Part shown: piece by piece, positions 55,706-63,873 of the stretch
Position numbering within the stretch: the first letter of the stretch is position 1
Layout: the number at the start of each line of letters is the position of its first letter
NCBI RefSeq assembly: GCF_007004545.3
Contig: NZ_CP045503.2
Span: 1,272,501-1,336,500, forward strand
DNA length: 64,000 nucleotides
Source of the DNA: Shewanella eurypsychrophilus
GTDB taxonomy: Bacteria > Pseudomonadota > Gammaproteobacteria > Enterobacterales > Shewanellaceae
Reading direction: 5' to 3'
Translations under genes and position numbers: made by a program
The notes under the pieces: generated by a model
The model's database searches: none
Told to the model about the DNA's origin: nothing
What the model saw: the letters and a program-made list of their open reading frames with translations, nothing else

Positions 55706-56091
55706 TGGTCCATCTCTTCTAAGTGGTAATTAAGCGCGTCCACCGAGATACGGATCTCAATCACGGACAAAAGCAGTGAATAGAGTAATAGGAGTAAACT
55801 ACAGCCAAAAATTATAGAGCCAGTCTTGTTGAGTCCAATGTAGATAAAAATCATACAGAGTACACATAAGGCAAAACTCATCACACCAGACTCCTGCATG
55901 CGCCTGATAATACTAATCCGCTGACGCAGGTTTTTTAACTGAGCACTTTTGACCGGCTTACCATCACTGCTGAGATTACGGATCAACGCGGCCAGCGCGA
56001 AAAATCGGTTAGTGTAAGCTAACAGCAATAAAGATATTGCTGGAAATAATAGTGCCGGTGTCGTTAAAGAAACATGAATATTGTCGAACAA
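55702..56091 (-). CDS. DUF2721 membrane protein
   Basis: A 129-residue protein with two or three membrane segments: TPALLFPAISLLLLAYTNRFFALAALIR at the N-terminus and a pair at about 72-110. The N-terminal block is the signature of DUF2721. Between them lies a basic cytoplasmic stretch (LKNLRQRISIIRRMQ). Function unknown; it is the first gene of the DUF2721/TRIC/NTF2 operon. Confidence 0.85.
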   Translation of the reverse strand: MFDNIHVSLTTPALLFPAISLLLLAYTNRFFALAALIRNLSSDGKPVKSAQLKNLRQRISIIRRMQESGVMSFALCVLCMIFIYIGLNKTGSIIFGCSLLLLLYSLLLSVIEIRISVDALNYHLEEMDQ

Positions 56092-56175
56092 TTGGTAAAG
56101 CCTATGTTGAAGTGTGTTGAGCTGATTAGGGAATAATACCTATGCTTTTGCTTATGTCTAGATCTGAAGCCTAGG

Positions 56176-57159
56176 TTATGTCTGCATATAGCGAAGTGAA
56201 GCCCATAAAATAGGTACTAAAACAATGAAACTTAACCAGATGGTGTAACCGGTACTGGCTAGCTTTATTGCAGTTGATATCGAATGACTGTCTGGTTTTG
56301 GCCCATAAACCAGTCTAGGAGCATCGACACGCTGATTGTTAAATTTCATCGGTCCGCCTAGCTCAATGTGGAGTGTGGAAGCGGCAATCGCACAGGTATT
56401 GAGGCAGTTATAAGAAGCCCCCTTGTTAGGCAAGGGGTTGAACAGCATCAGGACTGTCTTTGGGCCACCTTGAATGGCTAAACTGAAGTTCCATAGCCAG
56501 CTAGGAACAAGAAACAAGCTGGCACTAAGCCAATAGACGGGTTTACCAAAGTGATTAAACTTAGGGTTAATGGGTGGCCAGCATAGTTCCAGTTTTTTGA
56601 TCATTCTACAGGCTAGGACTAATGGGGCACCGCCAATACCGAAAAAGACGATGGTGGCGACAGTGCCATAAACTGGTGAGGTAACCAGTTTTTCAATGGT
56701 AGCCTTGCTGATCCCAACACTGCTTAGTTGCTTAGTGTCTCTATATAACCAAGGAGTTAATAAACTTCTGGCCCTTTCTTTATCAGCACTATTTAATGAT
56801 TGCCTAACCTCCGCTGCAACCTGCTTAAAATTATCATCATTGAGGCAGGTATAGAGGATCACAAACTCAAAAAACCAAGGGAAAGCGGCGAGTTGAAGCA
56901 AGAAATAGATGATTAACCAGAAAGGTAAGATCAGTAGGATTGCCGCTAACGTACCTGCGATGATTTGCTGTGAAGCAGCTCGATTGGGTTTATTCACCTT
57001 GCTTGCGAGTTCGCGAGCTAGATAACCAAACCAAACGATTGGCTGAAAATTTCTGGGTAAAGGTGCAATGCGTGACAGTAATAAACTGACAATAAGAACC
57101 ATGGTCCCTTGATAAAATGGACTCTCACTGAGCAGCTGTTGGGCAAACTCTGGAACCAT
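56176..57159 (-). CDS. CbiB/CobD-like adenosylcobinamide-phosphate synthase homologue
   Basis: A 327-residue membrane protein of the CbiB family, which attaches aminopropanol to adenosylcobyrinic acid in B12 synthesis. Features: several membrane helices, FQPIVWFGYLARELASKV (the R-x-E-HPV-type region, altered here to NFQPIVW), SPVYGTVATIVFFGIGGAPLVLACRMI and KPVYWLSASLF. Because the HPV motif is not conserved and no other cob genes are near, it may be a divergent homologue with changed activity. It lies downstream of mtnN. Confidence 0.75.
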   Translation of the reverse strand: MVPEFAQQLLSESPFYQGTMVLIVSLLLSRIAPLPRNFQPIVWFGYLARELASKVNKPNRAASQQIIAGTLAAILLILPFWLIIYFLLQLAAFPWFFEFVILYTCLNDDNFKQVAAEVRQSLNSADKERARSLLTPWLYRDTKQLSSVGISKATIEKLVTSPVYGTVATIVFFGIGGAPLVLACRMIKKLELCWPPINPKFNHFGKPVYWLSASLFLVPSWLWNFSLAIQGGPKTVLMLFNPLPNKGASYNCLNTCAIAASTLHIELGGPMKFNNQRVDAPRLVYGPKPDSHSISTAIKLASTGYTIWLSFIVLVPILWASLRYMQT

Positions 57160-57263
57160 GATTTTTCCTTAAACGCTATACATGAATACTGTTAATAGAA
57201 GCTAAGCTCTAAACTAATCGCTATAAACTCACCGCTATTACTAATGGCCAGTTAGACTGATGG

Positions 57264-57956
57264 CTATAGTTGTTTAAGTAAAGCCATTACCATTAAGGCT
57301 GACTGGTGTCCCGCCTTTACGATATATGAATCAAAGTCGACAGGTGAGTCATTATTGGCGTTGTCAGACAGTGAACGGATCACTACAAACGGCACCTCAA
57401 ACTGATGACAGACTTGTGCAATTGCAGCTCCTTCCATTTCACAGGCTGCCATCGTCGGAAAGTTCTTGAGCATGGTTTTAGTGCGCTCTGGATCGCAGAT
57501 GAAACTGTCTCCTGTACAGATCAAACCTTCGATGGCTTTAACTTCCTCAAGGCTAGCAACGGCTTTCTTGGCTGCTGCCATCAGTTTTTCATCGGCGACA
57601 AAGGCTGCTGGCTGACTGGCCATTTGGCCTATTTCATAGCCAAAAGCAGTGACATCGACATCATGGTGTCTTACTTCAGTTGCAATGACGATATCACCGA
57701 TGGCCAGTTCATCAACAAAGCCACCCGCAGAGCCTGTGTTGATCACGGCATCTGGTGCATATTTTTCGATAAGCAGTGTTGTTGCAATACTTGCAGCCAC
57801 TTTACCAATACCAGAACGCGTGACGATGACTTCAGTGCCATCTAATGTGCCAGCGATAAACTCGATACCTGCAATGGTTTGTGAATCTGGAGAAGTCATT
57901 GCTGCGATTAAGTGAGCCACTTCTGGCTCCATTGCGCCTATGATACCTACTTTCAT
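57264..57956 (-). CDS. mtnN: 5'-methylthioadenosine/S-adenosylhomocysteine nucleosidase
   Basis: Cleaves MTA, SAH and 5'-deoxyadenosine, recycling SAM by-products and feeding autoinducer-2 synthesis. Motifs: [68 protein letters not shown]-like, and the catalytic [16 protein letters not shown] and SLSDNAN (Asp general acid). The length of 230 residues is normal. The name pfs is a synonym. Confidence 0.96.
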   Translation of the reverse strand: MKVGIIGAMEPEVAHLIAAMTSPDSQTIAGIEFIAGTLDGTEVIVTRSGIGKVAASIATTLLIEKYAPDAVINTGSAGGFVDELAIGDIVIATEVRHHDVDVTAFGYEIGQMASQPAAFVADEKLMAAAKKAVASLEEVKAIEGLICTGDSFICDPERTKTMLKNFPTMAACEMEGAAIAQVCHQFEVPFVVIRSLSDNANNDSPVDFDSYIVKAGHQSALMVMALLKQL

Positions 57957-58180
57957 TGATTTAGCCTTAAATTGTCATACGGGATCGAATGGGCGCTAAT
58001 ATATCATGGTGTATTGGGATTTGTGAAAAATCCCTTTGTTCAGTGGGGTGCTCGGAGGTGTTTGTTTATTGGGGAGTGTGTTGAAGGTCATACTTTCATT
58101 GCTATCTATCATCTGCAGTGGGCTCATGTGCTCTCTTTACTTTAGAAGGTTCTGCAAGTTGCTGGCTTATGATTCCATAA

Positions 58181-58320
58181 AGAGTCCCTATATGCTCTGC
58201 GGTTTCAAACAACGTTGATATTTAACTACCAGTTCGACATCCTTATCTCTCGATTGAAGAGTACCACGTAGTGATTCCTCACCCTGAAACTGAAACTCGC
58301 AGCCGTATCTACACTGGGTA
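58181..58320 (+). repeat. Left arm of a ~140-bp inverted repeat pair
   Basis: This sequence is about 80% identical, without gaps, to the reverse complement of 61974-62111. It begins near AGTCCCTATATGCTCTGCGG and ends near CGTATCTACACTGGGT. It contains a CCAC-GTA-GTG palindrome. The pair bounds the transposase, metalloprotease and DUF2141 segment. Either a MITE inserted twice in opposite orientation, or the pair forms the ends of a composite segment. Confidence 0.7.
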
Positions 58321-58437
58321 TTCACAAGCAAGATTTTCTCTTCGAAAAAATCCCCCTTTAATATAGCCACCCATCATTCCTGCCTCTATATCTAGCTGCT
58401 ACTAAACTTAAATAGTCGCACTTGAATCGAGGTTGTT

Positions 58438-59418
58438 ATGGCTAGACCCAGAAGCACATTAGTCAGTATCGAAGACACCCCGTTTTACCACTGCATGTCT
58501 AAATGTATTCGTTTCGCATGGCTTACGGGTATCGATAAATACACGGGAAAGTCATATGAACATCGTCGAGACTGGGTTGAGTCAAGAATTCTTGAGTTAG
58601 CCGAAGTGTTTGCGATAGATGTAGCCGCTTATGCCGTGATGTCTAACCATCTGCACTTAGTATTGAGAGTCGATATTTTCGAAGCCAATTCATGGACAGA
58701 TAAAGAGGTGGTACAGCACTGGCATCAACTGTTTAAAGGCACTGACATTACTCAGAAATTTGCTCAAGGAGAGATAATTGACAGCTGTGAGGTTGCTGGT
58801 CTGAAACATTCAATTGCTCAGTATCGAAGTCGGCTTAGTGATATTAGTTGGTTTATGCGCGCTTTGAATGAACCTATTGCCAGAAAAGCGAATAAAGAGG
58901 ATGGCTGTACAGGGCGATTTTGGGAGGGGCGTTTCAAATCCCAAGCTTTACTGGATGAAGCAGCGGTTTTAGCTTGCATGGCCTATGTTGACCTCAACCC
59001 AATTCGAGCTAAGGTAGCTGATACCCCTGAAACCTCAGATTTCACCAGTATTCAAAAACGCATCAAAGCCGCAGTAAAGGGAGAGCAACCCCAAGCACTC
59101 TTACCCTTTGTGGGCAATGAGCAAAAAGAGATGGTTAAAGGGCTCATGTTCAGCGCTAAAGATTACCTGCAATTGGTTGATGAAACAGGACGAATAATCA
59201 GAGCCGATAAACGAGGCGCAATAAGCCCTGATTCACACAAAATACTTAATAGACTCAACATCCCTCAGAAAAACTGGCTGAAGCTCACAACTGAATTTAG
59301 CCGCTTATTTAAAGGCCCTGTCGGTACTGTTCAAGAGTTAGGTGTCTACTGCGAGCACTTAGAGCGAAAACGTAGACAAGGGGCAGCTAATTGCCAGAAG
59401 TGGCTCTGCAGCGGCTAA
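58438..59418 (+). CDS. HUH/Y1 transposase-like protein (REP-associated tyrosine transposase type)
   Basis: Close homologue of the gene at 6378-7355 (326 residues). It has the same HUH site H71-L-H73 in SNHLHLV and AYVDLNPIRA with Tyr183. FKSQALLDEAAVLAC precedes the Tyr motif as before. Residues 1-35 and the last 40 differ most from the first copy. It is intact. No terminal repeats are seen directly at its ends; the 3' end and 230 bp of downstream DNA are tandemly duplicated. A GAGG Shine-Dalgarno precedes the ATG. It may be responsible for moving the repeat sequences around it. Confidence 0.85.
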   Translation: MARPRSTLVSIEDTPFYHCMSKCIRFAWLTGIDKYTGKSYEHRRDWVESRILELAEVFAIDVAAYAVMSNHLHLVLRVDIFEANSWTDKEVVQHWHQLFKGTDITQKFAQGEIIDSCEVAGLKHSIAQYRSRLSDISWFMRALNEPIARKANKEDGCTGRFWEGRFKSQALLDEAAVLACMAYVDLNPIRAKVADTPETSDFTSIQKRIKAAVKGEQPQALLPFVGNEQKEMVKGLMFSAKDYLQLVDETGRIIRADKRGAISPDSHKILNRLNIPQKNWLKLTTEFSRLFKGPVGTVQELGVYCEHLERKRRQGAANCQKWLCSG

Positions 59419-60014
59419 CAAGCCGTTAATTACTTAATAAACGGTACAACTAAAGATAAATACCAAGCCGAACTGAAATTCGGTATTTGTTAGTGCTTGA
59501 ACCTCGGTGAATAACTAAATTATTTGTATATTTGCAGTAACATAATTCAACTCTAAGTACATTTACCCACAAAACAGTAGTTTTGACGCTTTTCCTCAAT
59601 AAATTACATGAAGCGAAAGCAAGAGATAATAAAATGGGTGGCTATATTTCTTCTGAATTTAGCCGCTTATTTAAAGGCCCTGTCGGTACTGTTCAAGAGT
59701 TAGGTGTCTACTGCGAGCACTTAGAGCGAAAACGTAGACAAGGGGCAGCTAATTGCCAGAAGTGGCTCTGCAGCGGCTAACAAGCCGTTAATTACTTAAT
59801 AAACGGTACAACTAAAGATAAATACCAAGCCGAACTGAAATTCGGTATTTGTTAGTGCTTGAACCTCGGTGAATAACTAAATTATTTGTATATTTGCAGT
59901 TACATAATTCAACTCTAAGTACATTTACCCACAAAACAGTAGTTTTGACACTTTTCCTCAATAAATAACATGAAGCGAAAGCAAGAGATAATAAAATGGG
60001 TGGCTATATTTCTT
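59291..60014 (+). repeat. Exact-boundary tandem duplication, 2 x 362 bp
   Basis: Copy 1 is 59291-59652 and copy 2 is 59653-60014. They differ at only about four positions (for example cagtaac/cagttac, gacgc/gacac, aaatta/aaataa). Each carries the last ~130 bp of the transposase gene, a hairpin with AAATACC/GGTATTT arms about 40 bp past the stop, and AT-rich DNA. The event must be recent. Confidence 0.9.
59653..59780 (+). pseudogene. Truncated transposase C-terminus created by tandem duplication
   Basis: The last 42 codons of the gene at 58438, including the stop codon, are present in copy 2 without any catalytic region. An in-frame ATG upstream (59583) makes an open frame of 65 codons. No ribosome site or function is supported. 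Confidence 0.8.
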
Positions 60015-60218
60015 GCGTTAACAAATAATTTACATTTACCATTTGCAACCTCAAAAAAGAAATGTATATTTAATATTGGATATTTTATTTAGCAATATTC
60101 ATGACTAAATCATGACTAAATCATGAATTGAATAATGTTGTCATCCCGATTATTGAACAGTATCTCGCTCTGTTCGCTTGTTTATATACCTAAAATAAAT
60201 AATAAGAGTGGCCAAATT

Positions 60219-61301
60219 ATGATAAATAAAATTACCCTATCTATTCTTACGACTGCCATAACGGCATCCACATTCGCACATGCCATACAACCTGAATTTT
60301 CAGCTCATCACTGTAAAGCCGCAGAAACCAACGCACAGCACTATCGAAACTTTCCATCAGCCTTGATAGAAGCCCAAGCCAGACACGAGAAAATAGCCAA
60401 CATCCAATCTGCTAGAAAATATTCAGCCCAAGCCAAGCAGGGTCATGTCGATTCACTAGATAGTACTGACACATCTTTTGTAATGGGCATATCGGCAACG
60501 CCTAGTTATGTCGTCCCAGTGGTATTTCATGTCTATGGCACAGTACATAATGGCGACACTGTCAATGATGCAGTCATTATCGATGCGCTATATAAGACCA
60601 ATGAGGACTTTCAAGGACAAACTGCCGACTATTCTGACATTGACTCTGAATTTCAAAATGTGAAGGATCATCTCAATATTGAGTTTCGCCTGGCTGGTAT
60701 CGATCCCAACGGCAACCCAACGACCGGGATCGTTTATCACTCGGAATCATCAGGGGCTGGTAACTACTCAAGCTCAGATGTGAAAAATGATCACTGGGAT
60801 AATTACAAATACATGAATGTTTATATTCAAAATGACCTGTATGCCGATGGTGTCACCAATAACTCCGGCGTTGCCTGGTACCCTGATAGCGGAATGTCCG
60901 ATGATGGCTTAGCACGGGTGGCATATAATGGTGCGTACTTAGGCACCAATACAGATGAAAACTTTCGCTCAGTGCTCACCCATGAGTTTGGCCACTTTAT
61001 GGATCTGATCCATACTTTCGAAGGCAGGTGTAAACGAGGAGCGGCCAAGCGCTGCTCACAGACAGGAGACGAAGTGTGTGATACGCCGCAGCAAAACAGC
61101 TGGCAGATGAATCCTGGTGACGGCGGCATCCTCAACTGTTTGGGACAAACCATCAACTGGCAAAATTTTATGGCCTATTCAGATCAATATGCCAACTTTA
61201 CTCAAGACCAGGTAGATCGCATGATTAATGGCTTAAACAGTTCAGCACGTGCAAGCCTTTGGTCAGCATCGAACCTTTCTGCTACAGGTGTTGCTAACTA
61301 A
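60219..61301 (+). CDS. Secreted zinc metalloprotease, M43 (pappalysin-like) metzincin
   Basis: A 360-residue protease. A signal peptide (to about residue 22, ending AHA) and propeptide-like region precede the catalytic domain, which starts near VVPVVFHVYGTVHNGD, the usual M43 opening. The zinc site is HEFGHFMDLIH and the Met-turn NFMAYSDQYANFTQDQVDRM. CKRGAAKRC and DEVCDTPQQ are the disulfide/calcium region typical of ulilysin-like enzymes. The glycine expected at position 8 of HExxHxxGxxH is Asp here. The frame begins at 60135, but ATG 60219 gives the signal peptide directly; its Shine-Dalgarno (AAGAG) is weak. Confidence 0.85.
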   Translation: MINKITLSILTTAITASTFAHAIQPEFSAHHCKAAETNAQHYRNFPSALIEAQARHEKIANIQSARKYSAQAKQGHVDSLDSTDTSFVMGISATPSYVVPVVFHVYGTVHNGDTVNDAVIIDALYKTNEDFQGQTADYSDIDSEFQNVKDHLNIEFRLAGIDPNGNPTTGIVYHSESSGAGNYSSSDVKNDHWDNYKYMNVYIQNDLYADGVTNNSGVAWYPDSGMSDDGLARVAYNGAYLGTNTDENFRSVLTHEFGHFMDLIHTFEGRCKRGAAKRCSQTGDEVCDTPQQNSWQMNPGDGGILNCLGQTINWQNFMAYSDQYANFTQDQVDRMINGLNSSARASLWSASNLSATGVAN

Positions 61302-61484
61302 TTGGTAAAATTCTAACTTATCAGTCGCAGGCAAGCTGCGGCTGTTATCTCTCTATTCACTCTTCTAAAAAGTGGGTCAATCAAACAAAGCAACCATTAG
61401 AGCCAAACTCCGTTACTTTAGCCATTTTAGTCCCTATTTATTTTGAGAGGCTATTGCGGTAAAGCAATTATGAGTCAGCCGATC

Positions 61485-61806
61485 TTATCTAATATAAATC
61501 GTTAGCTGGGTATCGCCGTCGATACTGAACTTAGCATTTTCATAGCTTGCAGTTCCAAAGCTGCCAAAATTGTTACTTAAAGCCATCCCCTTCACTGGGC
61601 ACTCTAAAAAAGGTGGTGTCTAAGCTTCTGTTATTATGATGCATCACTTTCACCGCATACTATCCAGGCTCGAGATCAGTAAATATTATCGAGTGTTACA
61701 GTCAAGGTTTCTGCATGAGCCTGCATTGACGGTCTAAAAGGTTTTCCTGATGCCATAAATACCGTGTTCCCAAATACTCAAATCCAGCTCTGCATCGTCC
61801 ATATGG
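61485..61806 (-). pseudogene. Decayed DUF2141 family gene
   Basis: Translating the minus strand in three frames recovers the family order: GKPFRPSMQAHAETLTVTL (about 61690-61750), FTDLEPG-stop-YAVKVMHHNN and SLDTTFFRVPSEGDGF (about 61585-61675), then after a frameshift SNNFGSFGTASYENAKF and GDTQLTIYIR before a TAA at 61485-61487. DUF2141 proteins are small secreted proteins with exactly this LxPGxYAVxVxHDxNxNxxLDT...GIPxEGxGFSNN...FGxxSFxxAxF pattern. There are at least one internal stop and two frameshifts, and no clear start. Function of the family is unknown. Confidence 0.75.
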
Positions 61807-61973
61807 TTCGAAATTCGATGAAGTTTGTGCCGTACAAGGACTGCAAGGCAGTGGCAGCCGATTTAAAGAGGATTAATTAGTCAGTGACTGAAGAGGAAGC
61901 GTTGCTTAATTTAGAATGTTTTGTCCAGAAACGAATTTAGCTGACACATTATTTTCAATCGAAGAAATTAATA

Positions 61974-62111
61974 ACCCGATGTAGATACGGCTGTGGGCTT
62001 CGGTTTCAGGGTGAGGTATCACGTAGTGGTACTCTTCGAACGAAAGGCATGGATGCCGAACTAGCTGTTAAACACGGAAGTTGTTGGAAACCGCAGAGCG
62101 TATAGGGACAC
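61974..62111 (-). repeat. Right arm of the ~140-bp inverted repeat pair
   Basis: Reverse-complement partner of 58181-58320 at about 80% identity. It also includes a GGCATGGATGCC palindrome (62047-62058) that is not well kept in the left arm. Confidence 0.7.
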
Positions 62112-62502
62112 TTCTTATGAAATCAAGAGCTAGCGTCCCACTGAAGTCTCTACATGTAAGCTTGCTGCAGGCAATAAACACCAATGATGCTTTGGTACTG
62201 AGCAAACTAACCAAGTACCAAAACAGTCAACTGAAACCCTACTTAAGAAAGATATTTGAAATTAATTATCCAACAAATAAACAAGTTTTTATCCAGAAAC
62301 ATGTTTAGGCTTCTGAGAGGCTATAATCGCAGAAGCATCTGTACAGCCTTCACCGGGCGGGTGTTAGATAACAACACCCTAGTGACATTAGGTTCGTTGC
62401 CAAATAGCAACCCAGCTAAATGAATCTAACTTCAAATGTTATTTGCATCTTGCTAGTGGCCAAGCGAGCTAAACCAGCCCAATGAACCCACACAAAAGAG
62501 AC

Positions 62503-63000
62503 TTAGCCCTTGTTATCAGACAAGGGGAAGTCCCCTTGTATTTGCCCGACTAACAACACAGGTGCCGCATCTAACTCATTAGCATCCATCATTGAGGCGA
62601 TACGCTCAACGGATGAAAGCAACTGGCTCTGCTCCCACTCTTCTAAGTTTTGATAGCGGGTGATAAAGTGCTCTTGTAACGGCTTTGGCGAGTCACTTAA
62701 CAGATCATTCCCAGTGTCACTTAATGATAGGTGTACCTTACGTTTATCTGTTTCGCTGCGGGTTCTTATCACCAATTTGCGGCTTTCGAGTCTATCGATA
62801 ATTGTGGTGACAGTGGCAGGACTTAAGGCGATCTCTTTGGCTATATCTTTGGCAAGTGGGGCGTTAAGGTGTGCAATGCTCTGCATTACCATGAGCTGTG
62901 GGCCGGTTAGGCCTGATTGCTTGTTCAATTGGCGTGAATGAATATCTATGGCTCGGATCACCCGGCGTAGTGAGACCAATAACTGTTCGTACTTTTCCAT
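62503..63000 (-). CDS. MarR-family transcriptional regulator
   Basis: A 165-residue winged-helix repressor. The dimerisation helices (1-30) are followed by the DNA-binding part: GLTGPQLMVMQSIAH, LAKDIAKEIALSPATVTTIIDRLE (recognition helix about 56-72) and the wing TRSETDKRKVHLSLSDTG. The C-terminal extension after residue 150 is unusual in length but low in content. The order MEKYEQLLVSLRRVIRAID resembles the EctR-like branch (ectoine and osmolyte control), but no ect genes are visible. Its target is not known. Confidence 0.9.
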   Translation of the reverse strand: MEKYEQLLVSLRRVIRAIDIHSRQLNKQSGLTGPQLMVMQSIAHLNAPLAKDIAKEIALSPATVTTIIDRLESRKLVIRTRSETDKRKVHLSLSDTGNDLLSDSPKPLQEHFITRYQNLEEWEQSQLLSSVERIASMMDANELDAAPVLLVGQIQGDFPLSDNKG

Positions 63001-63061
63001 AATCCTTCCTAGTAATCTATTGCCGATGATATCGAACAGTGGGCCATTTTAGCCATTAAAT

Positions 63062-63098
63062 AAAAATGCGGTATAACGCCGGAGCGTTATACCGCATT
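63062..63098 (-). terminator. Strong terminator after the TorF-type porin gene
   Basis: A 15-bp perfect stem (AATGCGGTATAACGC) with a tetraloop (CGGA on the plus strand, TCCG on the minus). The minus strand ends in ATTTTTATTT. Confidence 0.9.
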
Positions 63099-63147
63099 CT
63101 CTATACTAGGTGCAAGGCCACATCAGCCTCGAGTGCACGCTGGGGAC

Positions 63148-63852
63148 TTAAAAAGCAAATGTCCTGGCAACTGACAGTACAGCACGAGTATCAGCAGTAT
63201 CTATGTCCATGGTGGTGTCTTCAACGGCTAAGTTAAAGTCAAAACCTTTCCAGCTAGTCATATATTCAGCACGGTAATGGTTATAAGCTTTCTCACCATC
63301 CCAAGACCACTTGTCCACATCGTTTGATGTTGAACGATCGAAGCTGATACGGATGTCGTGGCCTTCGGCAATCGTAAATGTGTGTGCTGCCATCATGATG
63401 TAATGACCGGCATCGACACCGAAGTAATCCCATGTGTACCAGAAGTTCAGTTCAGTTTGGCCAACAGATGAACCGTATCCAAATTTAGTGTAAAGCTCTG
63501 GATATTGATATTCATCTGAAAACGAATCACCGTGATAAGTGTAATAAGCGATTCCAGCATCAAGAGATACGCGCTCATTTAACTGGAGGAACATGCCGCC
63601 GTAAAAATCCAGTTCCAGCCAGGTATCATCACCTGAGCCGTAATCGACATTTGATGCCCAAGTACCTACATACCAGCCCGCATCTGCAGCGTAGTCTAAA
63701 CTTGCTTGCAAAGCTGGGCTGTTATCCGTTTGGCTTACACCGTTGAAGGTGTAGTCAGATACAGCTGTTACTGTTGAGCTAACGTTCGCAATAGCAGTCG
63801 TCGGTAAGGCTATTAGCCCCAGTAGTGCGAGATTTTTAATAGTGCTTTTCAT
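63148..63852 (-). CDS. TorF-family putative outer-membrane porin
   Basis: A 234-residue protein with a signal peptide ending in AIA and a beta-barrel of amphipathic strands: TAVSDYTFNGVSQTDNSPALQ is the near-invariant opening of this family (once called the Gcw_chp or TIGR02001 group). DYGSGDDTWLELDFYGG and a C-terminal aromatic (SVARTFAF) follow. It is a small barrel of about 10-12 strands. ATG 63852 fits the GGGA Shine-Dalgarno better than 63855. It is followed on the minus strand by a strong terminator and preceded by a membrane protein gene cut by the window edge. Confidence 0.9.
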   Translation of the reverse strand: MKSTIKNLALLGLIALPTTAIANVSSTVTAVSDYTFNGVSQTDNSPALQASLDYAADAGWYVGTWASNVDYGSGDDTWLELDFYGGMFLQLNERVSLDAGIAYYTYHGDSFSDEYQYPELYTKFGYGSSVGQTELNFWYTWDYFGVDAGHYIMMAAHTFTIAEGHDIRISFDRSTSNDVDKWSWDGEKAYNHYRAEYMTSWKGFDFNLAVEDTTMDIDTADTRAVLSVARTFAF

Positions 63853-63873
63853 CATTTCCCTTTGTTTCTTTTT

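Larger units (their letters stand above)
61302..62502. other. 1.2-kb region without an intact gene
   Basis: Holds the decayed DUF2141 gene (61485-61806) and the right arm of the inverted repeat (61974-62111), both listed. The remainder contains no supported ORF. A 75-codon plus-strand frame (62081-62308) begins inside the repeat and is not supported. Confidence 0.6.

Noticed and set aside
59583-59780. 65-codon ORF as a separate gene
   Set aside because: Its last 42 codons are the duplicated transposase tail and the first part is AT-rich intergenic sequence; treated as a pseudogene fragment.
62081-62308. 75-codon plus-strand ORF
   Set aside because: It begins inside the right inverted repeat, has no ribosome site and no family resemblance; probably chance.
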